Below, in pieces: positions 54,351 through 64,000 of a DNA stretch of 64,000 nucleotides. The translations under genes were made by a program, and so were the position numbers. The stretch lies in NCBI GenBank assembly GCA_948567375.1, contig OX419756.1, forward strand, positions 36,682,552 to 36,746,551. The letters run 5' to 3'. The notes below the pieces were generated by a model. That model searched no databases and was not told the DNA's origin. It was given only the letters and a program-made list of their open reading frames with translations. Each line of letters begins with the position of its first letter. The first letter of the stretch is position 1. This DNA comes from Lunularia cruciata. Taxonomy: Eukaryota > Streptophyta > Marchantiopsida > Lunulariales > Lunulariaceae.

Positions 54351-55902
54351 CCTCTCTATAAGGCAAGTTAATGTTCTGCGTACAATTTTATATTAGAAAG
54401 AAGGAGGGTATGAGAGCTCACTTGGAGAGAACTTTAGAGGATGCTAGGGCTTATGTTAGAGAATTTGGACCCATTTGTATACCTTGTAGTTCATTATGAT
54501 GTCATTGAGGTGATTTTGTACATCTTGTACACTTGAGAGGATTTGGAGAGATTGTGTGAGGTGGATTGTAGATTTTGGAGATTAAGGTGATTTTGGGCAA
54601 AATCTCAAGTTTGGGATCTGGACTTGAAATTTATACATATGATATCTTGGATTATCCTCCAGTTAGAACACTTCAAATTATTTTGAGAGCTGTTATGCAC
54701 ACTGGGCTAGAATTTTTGAAAGTTGATAGGGTAAACTGCTCCCGCAACTACATGCTCTTTGGAAAATTGTATAGTGTCTACCATTTCTTCAATTTTGAGT
54801 GGATTGTGATGAACATTTCCAAGAAAATTCAAAGCATTGTATCCTACTTGTTGACACAAAAATTAGAGAGAGATCATCCTTGAGCATAGAGTTATAAGTT
54901 TTTAAAGTGAGGGGGGGGGGGGGGGGTGGTTTTTAGACCAAATCTGAAATATGTGTGCTGAATAGAACAATGCCTAGGCCAAATGGCTTGATGAAAAGAT
55001 CTGAAATTTTCAAGGGAGGGATGCCCTGGAGTTTTAATTAAGTGTGAAACATTTGAGAGGACTGTGACATACCACTTGCAAGATTTGACTGACATTGTGA
55101 GGAAGGGTCAATTTTGGAGAGTTTAGATTTCATGCATGAGGAGTGTGAGAGCAACAAAAAACATGGTTGAGTGCTTAGACTCATCTTGGGAACATGGAGG
55201 GTCACCAAGAGTGGAAATTGAGGCTATGCAAGGTTCCCTAAGGGTGAGACAATTGTAGGGGTGGATTTGAGGAGAAGAGAGTTTAGAATAGAATTTAAAG
55301 AGAGTGTTAAGAAGATCCAAAACCTGACACCACTTGGAGGAAAGAGTGAGTCTAAATGCTTTTTATGTGGAGAGAAGGGACATAAGGCAAGTTCATGTCC
55401 ATTGACTTTTGAGAGCAAGAGATTGAGAGAAAGGAGAGGCTTACTTGACTTTGGTTTGCATGTTGGACCTTCTTCACCAAGATTAGGAGGGAGAAGATCT
55501 AAGACCAAGGAGTTGTGTGAGGTTTGTGGAGTGGAAGGACTTCCAAAAGGACATGAGTGTAGTGGAGTAAAAGCACATTTGGAGACTTTGGTGAAGGATC
55601 TTGGAGAGAGTCTTAGTACAACTATAGAAATACTTCCACCTTCATAAGCTAGTTCTTGAGATTAGTGATGAAGATAATCTTTCAATTTATAAATAAACTA
55701 TCCATGAGAGTTCAATTAATATGCACTCTAGGATTTGATATTGCTATAGAAATCTTGGAGCAACTTGAACCTTTTGTGCTCCCTAGAGTGGATTATTCTC
55801 AAATGGTGTTAGTCATGTATATACTCTATTAATTATAGAGTGAGAGAAAAGAAAAGAGAAAAAGAAAAAATTGAGAGAAAAGAAAGATAGTGAGGGGTTA
55901 AG
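54351..55902 (+). other. Leader of T-c with decayed coding remnants
   Basis: Mostly untranslated-like sequence. It contains a 102-codon open frame (54575-54883, no motif I can name), a run of 16 G (54911-54926), and the knuckle ORF described next. The last 60 bases before gag (about 55840-55900) are very purine-rich (GAGAGAAAAGAAAAGAG), with the gag ATG at 55903. Confidence 0.5.
55261..55647 (+). CDS. Small ORF with CCHC zinc knuckle in the T-c leader
   Basis: 128 codons, open, ending at TAA 55645-55647. A basic N-terminal part (LRRREFRIEFKESVKK) is followed by a perfect CCHC knuckle (CFLCGEKGHKASSC: C-x2-C-x4-H-x4-C, about 55360-55400). A second Cys cluster (CEVCGVEGLPKGHEC, C-x2-C-x8-H-x-C) and an acidic helical tail come next. 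It lies about 250 bases upstream of gag, which has its own (decayed) knuckle further on at about 63080-63135, so this is an additional nucleic-acid-binding ORF or the end of an older gag. The upstream sequence has stops in every frame, so it may be a 3' remnant of a longer protein. Function is not known to me. Confidence 0.5.
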   Translation: MDLRRREFRIEFKESVKKIQNLTPLGGKSESKCFLCGEKGHKASSCPLTFESKRLRERRGLLDFGLHVGPSSPRLGGRRSKTKELCEVCGVEGLPKGHECSGVKAHLETLVKDLGESLSTTIEILPPS

Positions 55903-56638
55903 ATGGGGAAACTTCTGGTTTTCTTTGGCAAGGATGGAGAAGATGTGGAGGCCTTTGTAAGAGACTTCAAGAGAGCTTGCATAGGAAACAATGAGAGGAG
56001 GAAGAATGAGTGGGCCTCATTATTACTAGATTTCTTTGAGGATGCAACACTTACATGGTATGAGCCAGAATACCAAAAGAGAGAGAGGAGAGATGGGGAA
56101 GAAGAGACTTGGGAGGGTTTGACTTCAACACTCATTGAGAACTTTCTTCTAGATGAGAGATATGAGAGATTGATGAGTGATGTTAAATTTCTCAAACAAG
56201 GAGATGGAGAGAAAGTGAGAGTCTATGTGGAAAGAGTGGAAAAGTTAGAGTCCAGATTTCATATAATGTTGAGGAAGGGTGGGGATGATGTGGAGACTAC
56301 TATGATTGGCATAGGGGCCATGATCACCAAGAATTTTGTGGGAGGGTTGAGACCAAAAATTAGAAGTAAGGTGAGATATGAGAAACCTTCTTCCAAGGTT
56401 GAAGCCATCAAGATTGCAATTCGTATGGAGGAGAGTTTGGAAAGAGATGAGAGTGATTTGGTGGTGAAGGAGGTTGTGCATCCTCCTCAAGGTTACAAGT
56501 ATGGTGGAACTTCTGATACTTTGGTAGAAAGGATTACACCACAAGTAGTAGTTGCTCCGGTTCTTGCACCTCCACCAAAGGATCTACTTCAAACCATCAT
56601 AGAACAACTTGCAGATCTCAAGATCAATGTGGTGCAAT

Positions 56639-57124
56639 TGTAAAAGACCAAGATCGAGGAAAGAAATAGGAGAATGGAAACTCATATTGGGACACTTGAA
56701 TGATAGAAAACTCCAAATGCCTAGCATGAGCTTTGGCTTTGGTATTTATAGGTAGCATACAAAGCCCTTGAGAAGCTTCTCAAGAAGCTTTCTTAGAGTG
56801 CAAGCCAAGTTAACTAGGAAGCTTCTCAAGAAGCTTCCTTCTAGAAGCTGCCTACTTGGCGTGCAAGCTAAGCTAGTTAGAAGCTTCTAGAAGCTACCTG
56901 CTTGGAGCACAAGTTGACTAGTTGGGAAGCTTCCTAGCTGCTTCTAGAATATTCTAGGCTAATTTGGCTTATTATCTACTTTGTTAGCTTTACTAAATAC
57001 GTCGCTAAACTCTATATTGTTACAAGAAACTTCCTAGATGCTTCTAGAATATTCTAGGCTAATTTGGCTTATTCTCTACTTTGTTAGCCTTACTAACTAC
57101 GTCACTTAACTCCATATTGTTACG
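56639..57124 (-). repeat. 3' LTR of G2
   Basis: On the minus strand it starts CGTAACAATATGG (TG mutated) and ends TTTTACA. TATA box CTATAAATACC near 56740-56750. Perfect heat-shock element GAAGCTTCTAGAA at 56880-56892. About 95 bp at its upstream end are duplicated (two ATTGTTAC ends, near 57023 and 57118). Confidence 0.85.
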
Positions 57125-57176
57125 TATTCCCCCACCGCTAGTTGTTGACATCCTTGTTGCCATTGAAGCTTCAAAC

Positions 57177-57349
57177 TCCTAGATGGCCATCTATGCATTT
57201 TGGAGGTGAGAAAGAGGTTCCCATGTGGCATCATGAAGGGGATACCCTTTCCAAAGGACCTTGTACTCCGTATGTTGTTGGCGTCCGTGTTGGATGTAGT
57301 GATGCGCAAGGATACAATCAACTTCGTACTCCTCATGATCATTGATAGG
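57177..57349 (-). pseudogene. Chromodomain of G2
   Basis: Minus-strand translation from the S1 insertion to the stop: EYEVDCILAHHYIQHGRQ, EYKVLWKGYPLHDATWEP, then LSHLQNA. This matches the chromodomain fold: Tyr-x-Val near the start, YKVLWKGYP, and TWEP with the Trp. Chromodomains bind methylated histone tails; in chromoviruses they bias integration toward heterochromatin. The domain itself is intact, but S1 separates it from the integrase, so it can no longer be translated with it. Confidence 0.85.
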
Positions 57350-57354
57350 GATAG

Positions 57355-58092
57355 TGTAATACTCTGAGGACAAGAGAAGAGAGAAAACACAAATTGCACA
57401 CTCAAACATTCGATGCCCCAAGGGAGCACCTTCTCTTTATTATATAGACAAAGAGGATCTCCTCCAAGGAAGCTCCACCATAGGATTAGGGACACAGTAG
57501 GTGACATGTCCGCAAGCTCCACCCTTGGATTACTTACTTGGATGGGTGACCTGTCTGGTCTAGGTCTTATCTGGTTGGTCAAACAAGCTTTGACCGGAGG
57601 GAATCTTTTAGGGAATCTTCCTATAGGAATCTCAGAATCACGTGAGTAAGGTACCGTTGGAAAGCTCTCGACGAGACAAAGCAGGGGGGAGGGAAGGCCA
57701 GCCTTTCCTCTGTTGGGGGGGCCATTTGCACATTTTCGAGGCCTAATTCATCCGTTTAGGCCTTCGAAATTGCCTTCAAAGATTTCAGGCATATTTTGGT
57801 TCCTAGTCTATTAGTAGAAGTCCCCTTTTGGTGATACCTATTTCTGATCTGTTTAGTCCATCATGTGTAACATCCTTCCAGATGTTACCAAACCAATTCT
57901 CACCTTTAAATCATATGTCTAGCTATTGGTTCTAAGGTTCTCAAGTCTATTTTGGTTTCTGCCCTATTAGTAGAAGTACTCTTTTGGTGATACTTCTATC
58001 TGATCTGTTTTGACCATCATGTATAACATCATTCTAAATGTTACCAAACCAAATTTCACATCTAGATCATATGGCTAACCCTTGGTATTACA
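57355..58092. mobile_element. Solo LTR S1 with target duplication GATAG
   Basis: 738 bp, TGTAATACTC...GGTATTACA, flanked on both sides by GATAG (57350-57354 and 58093-58097). No coding capacity. It contains two tandem-like blocks with ATTAGTAGAAGT and TTTTGGTGATAC (about 57810 and 57968). The direction of transcription is unknown. S2 at 27524-28268 is a second copy. Confidence 0.9.
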
Positions 58093-58097
58093 GATAG

Positions 58098-59290
58098 GGA
58101 GAGAAGGAGGTTGGACGGAGAGGCAAAAGAAGAGGGGTTAGGAACAAAATGTTTCAACTTAGAAACATGAAAGACAGGATGGATGCGCATATGACAAAGC
58201 AAGGCAAGTTGGTAAGCAAGAGGAGAGACAATTTGGGTGACATCAAAAGGTCCTATCCAATTTGGGGCAAGTTTACAAACTTGGGTATGTAGGAGGGGTG
58301 GATTACTAGAGGATAGCATAACTTTATCACCAACTTCAAAGGTGAGATCACGACGATGGTGGTCTGCACATTGTTTTTGACTATTCTGAGCAACAAGGAG
58401 GTGAGATTTGGCTTGTTGGAGAGATTTGGATATGGTGGTCAAGAAGGTTGAAGTATGAGGGACCTGAGACGGGAAAGGAGCAAGAAGAGAATCTAGGACA
58501 AGCGGATCTTGGCCAAAATTGAGAAAGAAAGGAGAGAATTTGGTGCTTGCTTGTTTAGAATTGTTGTATGCAAACTCCGTAGCTGCAAGACATTCATCCC
58601 AACTGGTATGGTGAATATTGACAAAAGCTCAAAGCATATTTTCCAAGGTGCAATTTGCATGTTCAATTTGTCCATCAGTTTGAGGATGATAGGCTGTGGA
58701 CAAAGCAAGTTTGGTGCCAAGTATCTAGAAGAGTGCTTGCCAAAGTTTTCCGGTGAAGCAAGGATCACAGTTGGAGATGAGTACACATGGCATCCCATGA
58801 TGTTTGAATAAATTATCAAAGTAGAGTTGCACCTAGGTTAGAGCATCCACAATATCGACCGTTGGTGCCAAATGGATTTGCTTACTAAGCTTATCCACAA
58901 ACACCACAATTGTTGTGTGACTTTGTTGTGTCTTGGGCAAGGAGGTGATGAGATCTAAGCTCACATGTTCCCAATGAGTAGTTAGAATGGGAAGTGGCTG
59001 AAGGAGTCCACTCGGCTTCTGGTTACTGGCCTTGTTGCGTTGACAACTCTCACACAATCGGACAAACTCCCAAACATCTTGTGTCATGTTGGGCCACCAC
59101 CATTGGCGTTGGAGGGTACCCAAGGTCTTGTCCACCCCCATGTGACCAGCTATTAGTAGATCATGGGCTTCTTGAAGGTGCACAAATTGGAGATCACCTT
59201 TAGCTAGAATATAGATCCGATCCGCATGGAATAGAAGGCCTTCCTTGAAGAGAAGGTATTGTAATCCTTGTCTCTTGCTGTCAGACAACC
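58098..59290 (-). pseudogene. Integrase of G2 (broken)
   Basis: Zinc-binding domain with AGHMGVDKT and CESCQRN in the 151-codon frame 59288-58833, which also holds the first catalytic Asp (HVSLDLITSLP). The second catalytic position reads LISNCDP where other elements have SDRDP, so the catalytic Asp is probably lost (about 58795). The Glu region (GQIEHAN) is near 58670. The C-terminal part (58442-58098) has WIGPFDVTQIVSPLAY at the GPF-like position and IHPVFHVSKLK. Stops and frameshifts divide the gene, and S1 cuts it from the chromodomain. Confidence 0.82.
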
Positions 59291-60800
59291 ATGTACCATT
59301 TGGAAGAAGGGATCTTGTTGTAGAGCTAATCGAAACTTGTTATGGACCTTGGGGTCAATTGACACCATCGTAATTGCCGCCATGATGAGAGGAAGAGACT
59401 TCAAATCAGGTCGTTGTGATAGAGCATCAAGGATGACATGGAACTGATCTGGTTTGTACTCAAGTTTGATGTCAAACAATTGGAGTTGCTCTTCCCATCA
59501 ATGATGTCCCCTCTTCATGTGTTCCAAGTGTAAGGTATGCAACAATGGCTTGTGATCAATTTGCATGATCACTTGTTGTCCCCAAGAGATAATGCCTCTA
59601 TACCTTGGTGGTATATACCATTGCAAGTTGTTGCCAATCTTGAGCAAAGTAATTTCTTTCAGCTTTATTTAAGTCGACAAGACACAAAGGCAATAGGATG
59701 TAGTCCATCTGGGAATTCTTGTTGCAACACAACTCCAATTGCAAAGTTAGAGGCATCAAAATCAACCACACAAGGTAGTTGAGGATCATATGGTTGAAGA
59801 ATGGGTCTTGAAGACACCATATGCTTTAACTTTTGGAATGCTTCTTCATGCTTGGTAGTCCACTGGAAGCTCAAGTTCTTTCCCAAGAGGTTAGTCAATG
59901 GTGCAGCCACATGAGCATAATAGTGGATGAACCATCGGTGAAAACTGGCCAATCCATTGAACGCCTATACTTTTGTAACGTCCTTTGGGGTAGGCCAATC
60001 AGTAATGGCCTTGATTTTCTCTTCTTCCATCTTGATCCACTCTGATTAGATCTTATAGCCCAAGAAGGTAACCTCCTTTTGCCAAAAAGCACACTTAGAC
60101 TTCTTGCAGTAAAATTTCCATTGTCATAGTCATCTTAGGATTTCTTGCACATGATTCACGTGTTTTGCCTCTGTCTTACTAAAGATTAAGATATCATCCA
60201 AGAATAGCACCACGGATTGATCCAGTAGTCCATCCAACACCCAATGCATCTGATCCATGAAGACCACTGGAGCATTAGTGAGTCCAAAAGGTAGAACTCT
60301 CCACTCAAAATGCCCATACCTTGTGTGAAAGGCAGTCTTTTGCACATCCTCTCTATCAATAGGAATTTGCCAATAGCCGTTGCAAAGATCATCCTTGGAA
60401 AAGTAACGTGCTCCACTTAGTTGATCAAGCAAGTCATTGATCCGAGGCAAGGAATATGCATTCTTCACGGTTTGCTTATTGAGCCCATGGTAATCGATAC
60501 AGAAATGAAGTCTTCCATCCTTCTTTGGAACAAATAGTACTTGTGGTCTCCAAGGAGAGGTACTATGTCATATGGAGTCCTTCTCCAACAACTCTATAAA
60601 TGTTGTTTGCAACTCCTCCAACTCCTTTGATGAGAGCCGATAGATCGGTCTACTCATTGGAGTACTCCTTGGCAATAACTTGATCTTGAAGGGCATACCT
60701 TGATTGGAGGGTAATCCCTTTGGCAGATCATCCAAAAACACCTAAACTATCGATCAACCATTGCTTGATGAGGCTCTTGGCCCTCCTTAGATTTTTTCTT
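59204..60800 (-). pseudogene. Reverse transcriptase-RNase H of G2 (broken)
   Basis: RT fingers (about 60700-60480, RPIYRLSSKELEELQ and LHFCIDY), then the 112-codon palm frame (60468-60130): [35 protein letters not shown] and the active site LFLDDILIFSK with FLDD intact. The thumb (FNGLASFHRWFIHYYAHVAAPLTNLL) and the RNase H start (VVDFDASNFAIGVVLQQEF) lie in 59952-59665. The RNase H end (FDIKLEYKPDQFHVILDALSQRP) lies in 59479-59204. Stops near 59990, 59660 and 59590 separate the blocks. Confidence 0.85.
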
Positions 60801-60816
60801 GTGCAATCAGCTTGAT

Positions 60817-61050
60817 CTACACCACCAATACAGACTTATCTTCCTCCAAAGCTTGCTCTATGGCTGCTTTACTAACCAACTTCCCTTCCAAGGACTCATC
60901 TCTCTTCCAAGCTTGCTCTATGGTTGCCTTTCTGGCAAACTTCCCATCTTGGGACTCCTTTCCCTTCAAGGTTTGCTCTATGGCTTCTCTCTTGACAAAC
61001 TTCCCATCTTGGGACTGACTATTCTTAGGTGTCTTACTCAGAGGTACCAA
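60817..61050 (-). repeat. 60-bp/20-residue linker repeat in G2
   Basis: An open 77-codon frame made almost wholly of 20-residue units (QDGKFVKREAIEQTLKGKES, then QDGKFARKATIEQAWKRDES, then LEGKLVSKAAIEQALEEDKS). GCTTGCTCTATGG recurs at 60-bp spacing. It lies between protease and RT. Confidence 0.85.
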
Positions 61051-61094
61051 ACACCTAGTTGGAAATTCCTACCTTGATTTTGTACTTGAATTTT

Positions 61095-61451
61095 TCATTG
61101 GATCCAATCAAATTGAACCTTATGACATCCAAGCCAAGGTAGACCCTGAATGATATCATAGTGTAGAGGTGCCACTACAAACCTCAAACACTCCAAATAC
61201 TCCTTCCCAATCTTGAAGGTAACAAGATGCGAAGTGTGGAATGCATAACCCTTTCTACCATCCGCCATCATCAAACTACTTCCAATCATTGGCTTGATTG
61301 GAATACCCAATTCCTTAGCTACTTGCATAGACATGCAATTCTCTAAACTTCTAGAATCAACCAAATTCTTACAACCCCGATAAAATATTGTACCTTGCAA
61401 GTGAAGCAAAATTTCATAGGTCAAGCCTTCAATCCCATTGGAACTAATCAA
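61095..61451 (-). CDS. Protease segment of G2 (open)
   Basis: 118 codons without a stop, from GIEGLTYEILLHLQG through NLVDSRSLENCMSMQVAKELG at the active site (DSRS in place of D-S-G-S), MADGRKGYAFHTSHLVTFKIG, and DIIQGLPWLGCHKVQFDW. This matches the retropepsin-like fold, but the catalytic Gly is Arg, as expected from G-to-A/C change at the codon. Upstream it joins gag without a clear own start, so it is a domain of the polyprotein. Confidence 0.8.
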   Translation of the reverse strand: MISSNGIEGLTYEILLHLQGTIFYRGCKNLVDSRSLENCMSMQVAKELGIPIKPMIGSSLMMADGRKGYAFHTSHLVTFKIGKEYLECLRFVVAPLHYDIIQGLPWLGCHKVQFDWIQ

Positions 61452-61477
61452 GCTCCCAATAGGTGGCTTGAAATCTT

Positions 61478-62440
61478 CTACTGGGATTCCTCATTTCCTT
61501 GATCATTCTGTTCCACAAACTCCATCAAGGCAACTTGTAGAGGTTGCCTATTCCTAAGTGGGCATTTAGCAATGAAGTGTCCAACTTGGTGACAATAAAA
61601 AACCTCCATCTTATCACAATCTTTTTCTATCCGTTGTACCAAGTGGTCTCTATTGGATTGCATCAATCTCCATTGGTGCCGGTTCTTCCACTTGTGCATA
61701 GTGTACTGGTACGCCTTTTGTAGGTCAAGGTCAAGACCAAGTCGTCACCACCAAGGAATCAAAGCGCTTAGCCAATTGCATGGCTTCTTCTACATTTTGT
61801 GGTTCCCACATGGTCACCTCCAATTTGGTTTGTGACTTCAATCCCTGCACAAATTGATCTAGAATGTCACCTTCTTGTATATCTAAAATCTGCATGATGA
61901 TGTTCCAAAATTGTGTGATGTAGCTCCTTAATGAGCAAATTTGCTTCAACTCCGCTAATTTATCTCGTGCGGCTCGGGTGGCATTTACAGTTTGAAACCG
62001 ACCCAATATTGCATCCTTTAATTCTACCCATGTCAAAATTGGTGCAACAATCTGTAGTTTAGCTCGCTCCACTTGGAATTGCCACCAAAGTTTTGCCACA
62101 CCATCTTATTGGCTAGAGGCCAAGAGAATCTATTTCCATTCATCTTGAAGATTGGTGGCTTCAAAGTAATGTTTCGTATTGCCGCCATAGCTACTACTCT
62201 ATCCCACTACTCCCAATTTATCTAATTAGCACATAGATGCAGCACGTCCACTGTTCTCTATAACTTACAACCGAAAGTATCAAGGATTCCTCAAACACAG
62301 TGATCATATGAAGAAAATCCTACCCAAAGCACAAGGTGATGAATTGTGTGAAATGATGCTTGGGTAATATCTGGATATGAAAATCCCAATGGTTTGGCGA
62401 AAGTGGATTTAGTGGTCCATAAATATCATCTATCCCATTC
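61478..62440 (-). pseudogene. Gag of G2 (broken)
   Basis: Capsid-like region in the 122-codon frame 62099-61731 (AKLWWQFQVERAKLQ, LKDAILGRFQTVNATRAARDKL, ILDQFVQGLKSQTKLEV). The nucleocapsid part (61699-61478) holds a knuckle VFYCHQVGHFIAKCPL, in which the first Cys is replaced and the other Cys, His and Cys remain. The gag start lies near 62420, close to the primer site. Frameshifts near 62105 and 61725. Confidence 0.8.
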
Positions 62441-62442
62441 TT

Positions 62443-62454
62443 GCTCTGATACCA
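62443..62454 (-). other. Primer binding site of G2 (initiator-Met)
   Basis: Minus strand TGGTATCAGAGC, an exact match, directly after the 5' LTR. Confidence 0.95.
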
Positions 62455-62455
62455 A

Positions 62456-62980
62456 TGTAAAAGACCAAGACTGAGGAGAGAAATAGGAGAATGGAAACTC
62501 ACATTGGGATACTTGAATGAGTGAAAACTCCAAATGCCTAGCATGAACTTTGACTTTGGTATTTACAGGTAGTATACAAAGCTCTTGAGAAGCTTCTCAA
62601 GAAGCTTCCTTGAGCCACTTTCTTAGAGTGCAAACCAAGTTAACTAGGAAGCTTCTCAAGAAGCTTTGTTCTAGAAGCAGCCTACTTGGCATGCAAGCTA
62701 AGCTAGTTAGAAGCTTCTAGAAACTTCCTTCTAGAAGTTACCTGCTTGGAGCGCAAGTTAACTAGTTGGGAAGCTTCCCAAGAAGCTTCCTAAATACTTC
62801 TAGAATATTCTAGGCTAATTTGGCTTATTATCTACTTTTTTAACTTTACTAACTATGTTGCTAAACTCCATATTGTTACAAGAAGCTTCCTAGATGCTTC
62901 TAGGATATTCTAGGCTAATTTGGCTTATTCTCTACTTTGTTAGCCTTACTAACTATGTCACTTAACTTCATATAGTTACA
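62456..62980 (-). repeat. 5' LTR of G2
   Basis: 525 bp. Minus-strand start TGTAACTATATGAAG, end TTTTACA. It carries the four-unit heat-shock element GAAGCTTCTAGAAACTTC (62710-62727) upstream of a decayed TATA box (near 62560), and the same duplicated upstream end as the 3' LTR. Confidence 0.9.
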
Positions 62981-63209
62981 ACAACTATGGGAGAAGAGAG
63001 AGGTGGATCAGAATGTGAGGAGAGGGCCTAGGAATTGCAGAAGTTATCGTTATAGAGGAGGCCAACCAACCAACAATTTCAATGAGAGAAATTGATTTGG
63101 TTGTAGAGGAAGAGGCTATATCTAAAGGAATTGCCCAAATTCCACTTACCATGGAAGAAGGGGCTGTGAGAGAGCCAATAGAGGGAAAGAGGGAGGTAGT
63201 GAAACCCAA

Positions 63210-64000
63210 GTGGCTCCTAATCTAAACAAAGGTCAGGGGATAACATCTATAGATGTAGTTGAGAGCAAGTATGAGAAGGGAGAGTGCTCAAACTCCAAGA
63301 GTCTTAATTTGGAGCTTTTGGCACAAGAGAAGAAGAGAGCTCATTTTATAGAGGATGTGCTCTCTTCTCAAGGATTTGCTCTTAGCCAAGATACTCCTAT
63401 GCCTACTAGGAGCACTTGCACAAGCACTTCAACACCATCAACAACAAAGACTCCAAGGAAGAAGTTGGGGATGGAAGACTTCTTGATCTCAAAGCAACAA
63501 TGGAACCACAATGTCTTGGAAGATGTTGATAGTCAAAAGGTTAACATCACAATGGGCCAATTGATTGCTTTGAATCCTACTTTGAGAAAGAAGCTTAGAG
63601 GTGGTTTGAGTTCTACAAGGAGCAAGAGGAAGAAGAAGGCAAAAGTTCTAATATCAATGGGGGTGGTGGATGGCAAACCAGCACTATGGGAGGCTTGTGA
63701 ATATGCTTCCAAGATTGATGTGAGAGTAAATGGTCACAACATCAAGGATGCATGGGTTGATGGAAGATCAACAGTGAATGCCATGTTAGAAAGGTTGATG
63801 AAGAAGTTGGGTATGATACCCTCAAGACCTTTAATATTTTTGGTGAGCATGGCAAACAAGCAACAAGTTATACTAGTAGGGGTGATGGATAAAGTGGTAG
63901 TTTTAGTTATGGGGTTCAAAATCTCATGACTTTCCAAGTCTTGAAGGATTCAAGCTTTGACTTACTTCTTGGGAGACCATGGTTGAGAGCAACACACACA
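63210..64000 (+). CDS. Start of pol of T-c: protease region (partial)
   Basis: In frame with gag. A linker with Ser/Thr-rich and Lys-rich parts (CTSTSTPSTTKTPRKKLG; SSTRSKRKKKAKV) leads to the protease: IDVRVNGHNIKDAWVDGRSTVNAML at the active site (DGRS where this lineage usually has a D-x-G type triad), then SRPLIFLVSMANKQQVILVGVMD. A stop at 63927-63929 is followed, after a one-base or larger frame change, by FQVLKDSSFDLLLGRPWLRA, the protease C-terminal block, up to the window edge. The RT should follow outside the window. Confidence 0.75.

Larger units (their letters stand above)
56639..62980 (-). mobile_element. G2: full-length G-family chromovirus nested in T gag
   Basis: 6.3-kb minus-strand element with 5' LTR (62456-62980), initiator-Met primer site (62443-62454), gag, protease, linker repeats, RT, RNase H, integrase, chromodomain, polypurine tract (GCGGTGGGGGA at about 57127-57138) and 3' LTR (56639-57124). 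It is flanked by GCAAT and ACAAC, which differ by two transitions. The T gag frame is restored when the insertion is ignored. A solo S LTR lies inside it. Confidence 0.9.
55903..63209 (+). pseudogene. Gag of T-c, interrupted by G2
   Basis: ATG 55903 starts a 245-codon open frame to the G2 insertion at 56638. It has the usual Ty3/gypsy gag features: FFGKDGEDVEAFVRDFKRA, then WYEPEY, then the block from about 56110 (WEGLTSTLIENFLLDERYERLM), and RVYVERVEKLESRF. After G2 and its 5-bp duplication (GCAAT at 56634-56638, ACAAC at 62981-62985) the same frame resumes at 62986 and runs into the protease region. It has two stops and a decayed knuckle (FGCRGRGYI, then RNC; the His is Tyr). G2 therefore split an otherwise almost intact gag. 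Confidence 0.8.
37486..64000 (+). mobile_element. T-family element T-c, 5' half (host of the nested W, M1, G2 and S1 insertions)
   Basis: The 5' LTR is split (37486-37929 plus 54083-54329) by W. Then come the primer site, leader, a small knuckle ORF, gag (split by G2) and the start of pol at the right edge of the window. Without the insertions only about 3.6 kb of T sequence is present. It is inserted into G1 (RNase H). Confidence 0.75.

Overview
The window is plant-type repeat DNA: a dense stack of Ty3/gypsy-like LTR retrotransposons and their fragments, with no host gene I can support. Chromodomain integrases, initiator-Met and Asp-like primer binding sites, long nested insertions with 5-bp target duplications, and C-to-T type decay (many TAG/TGA stops, CpG lost between copies) fit a large, methylated land-plant genome. 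A fern, lycophyte or other non-flowering plant is my guess, but the sequence does not fix the species. I use family labels: T (LTR TGTAACACCC...), G (chromovirus, LTR TGTAACAATATGG...), M (methyltransferase-bearing element), W (LTR TGTGGTACCC...) and S (a solo LTR, TGTAATAC...).

Left stack (1-10044): the 3' end of a T element (integrase end plus LTR, 1-1427) sits inside an M fragment (1428-4636, minus). That fragment sits inside a G element (4637-8587, minus), which in turn interrupts another M copy (8588-9842, plus). From 10045 to 17427 there is AT-rich, mostly featureless DNA with one decayed gag, one solo G-like LTR and a 93-bp triplicated repeat.

Middle (17428-37485): four decayed G elements (17428-20562 plus; 21576-27155 minus; 27156-31066 plus; 33535-37485 plus), an M gag fragment (31067-32059), a T LTR (32060-32750) and small unassigned spacers.

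Right stack (37486-64000): one T element starts with its 5' LTR at 37486 and runs beyond the window. Its LTR is split by a W element (37930-54082, TSD AATTA). The distal part of W is itself split by M1 (42534-52455, TSD AGGGA or GGGA). Further on, the T gag is split by a full-length G element (56639-62980), which carries a solo S LTR (57355-58092, TSD GATAG) between its integrase and its chromodomain.

The most notable object is M1. Read on the minus strand it has a gag-protease frame with two CCHC knuckles. A second frame, in -1 relation, encodes a complete C5-cytosine DNA methyltransferase domain (motifs I, IV with PCQ, VI with ENI, VIII, IX and X, resembling the Dnmt3/DRM group), then reverse transcriptase, RNase H and DDE integrase, and ends in a C4HC3 PHD finger. 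The element thus joins a DNA-methylation writer to a chromatin-reader-like finger. Its termini (X1 - coding - Y1-X2-Y2) are arranged more like split direct repeats than two ordinary LTRs. Retrotransposon-borne methyltransferases have been reported in dinoflagellates and charophyte algae (recalled literature). The PHD finger, the terminal layout and the host context here deserve a separate look. A second notable feature is a set of perfect heat-shock-element arrays in the G-family LTRs, just upstream of the TATA box.
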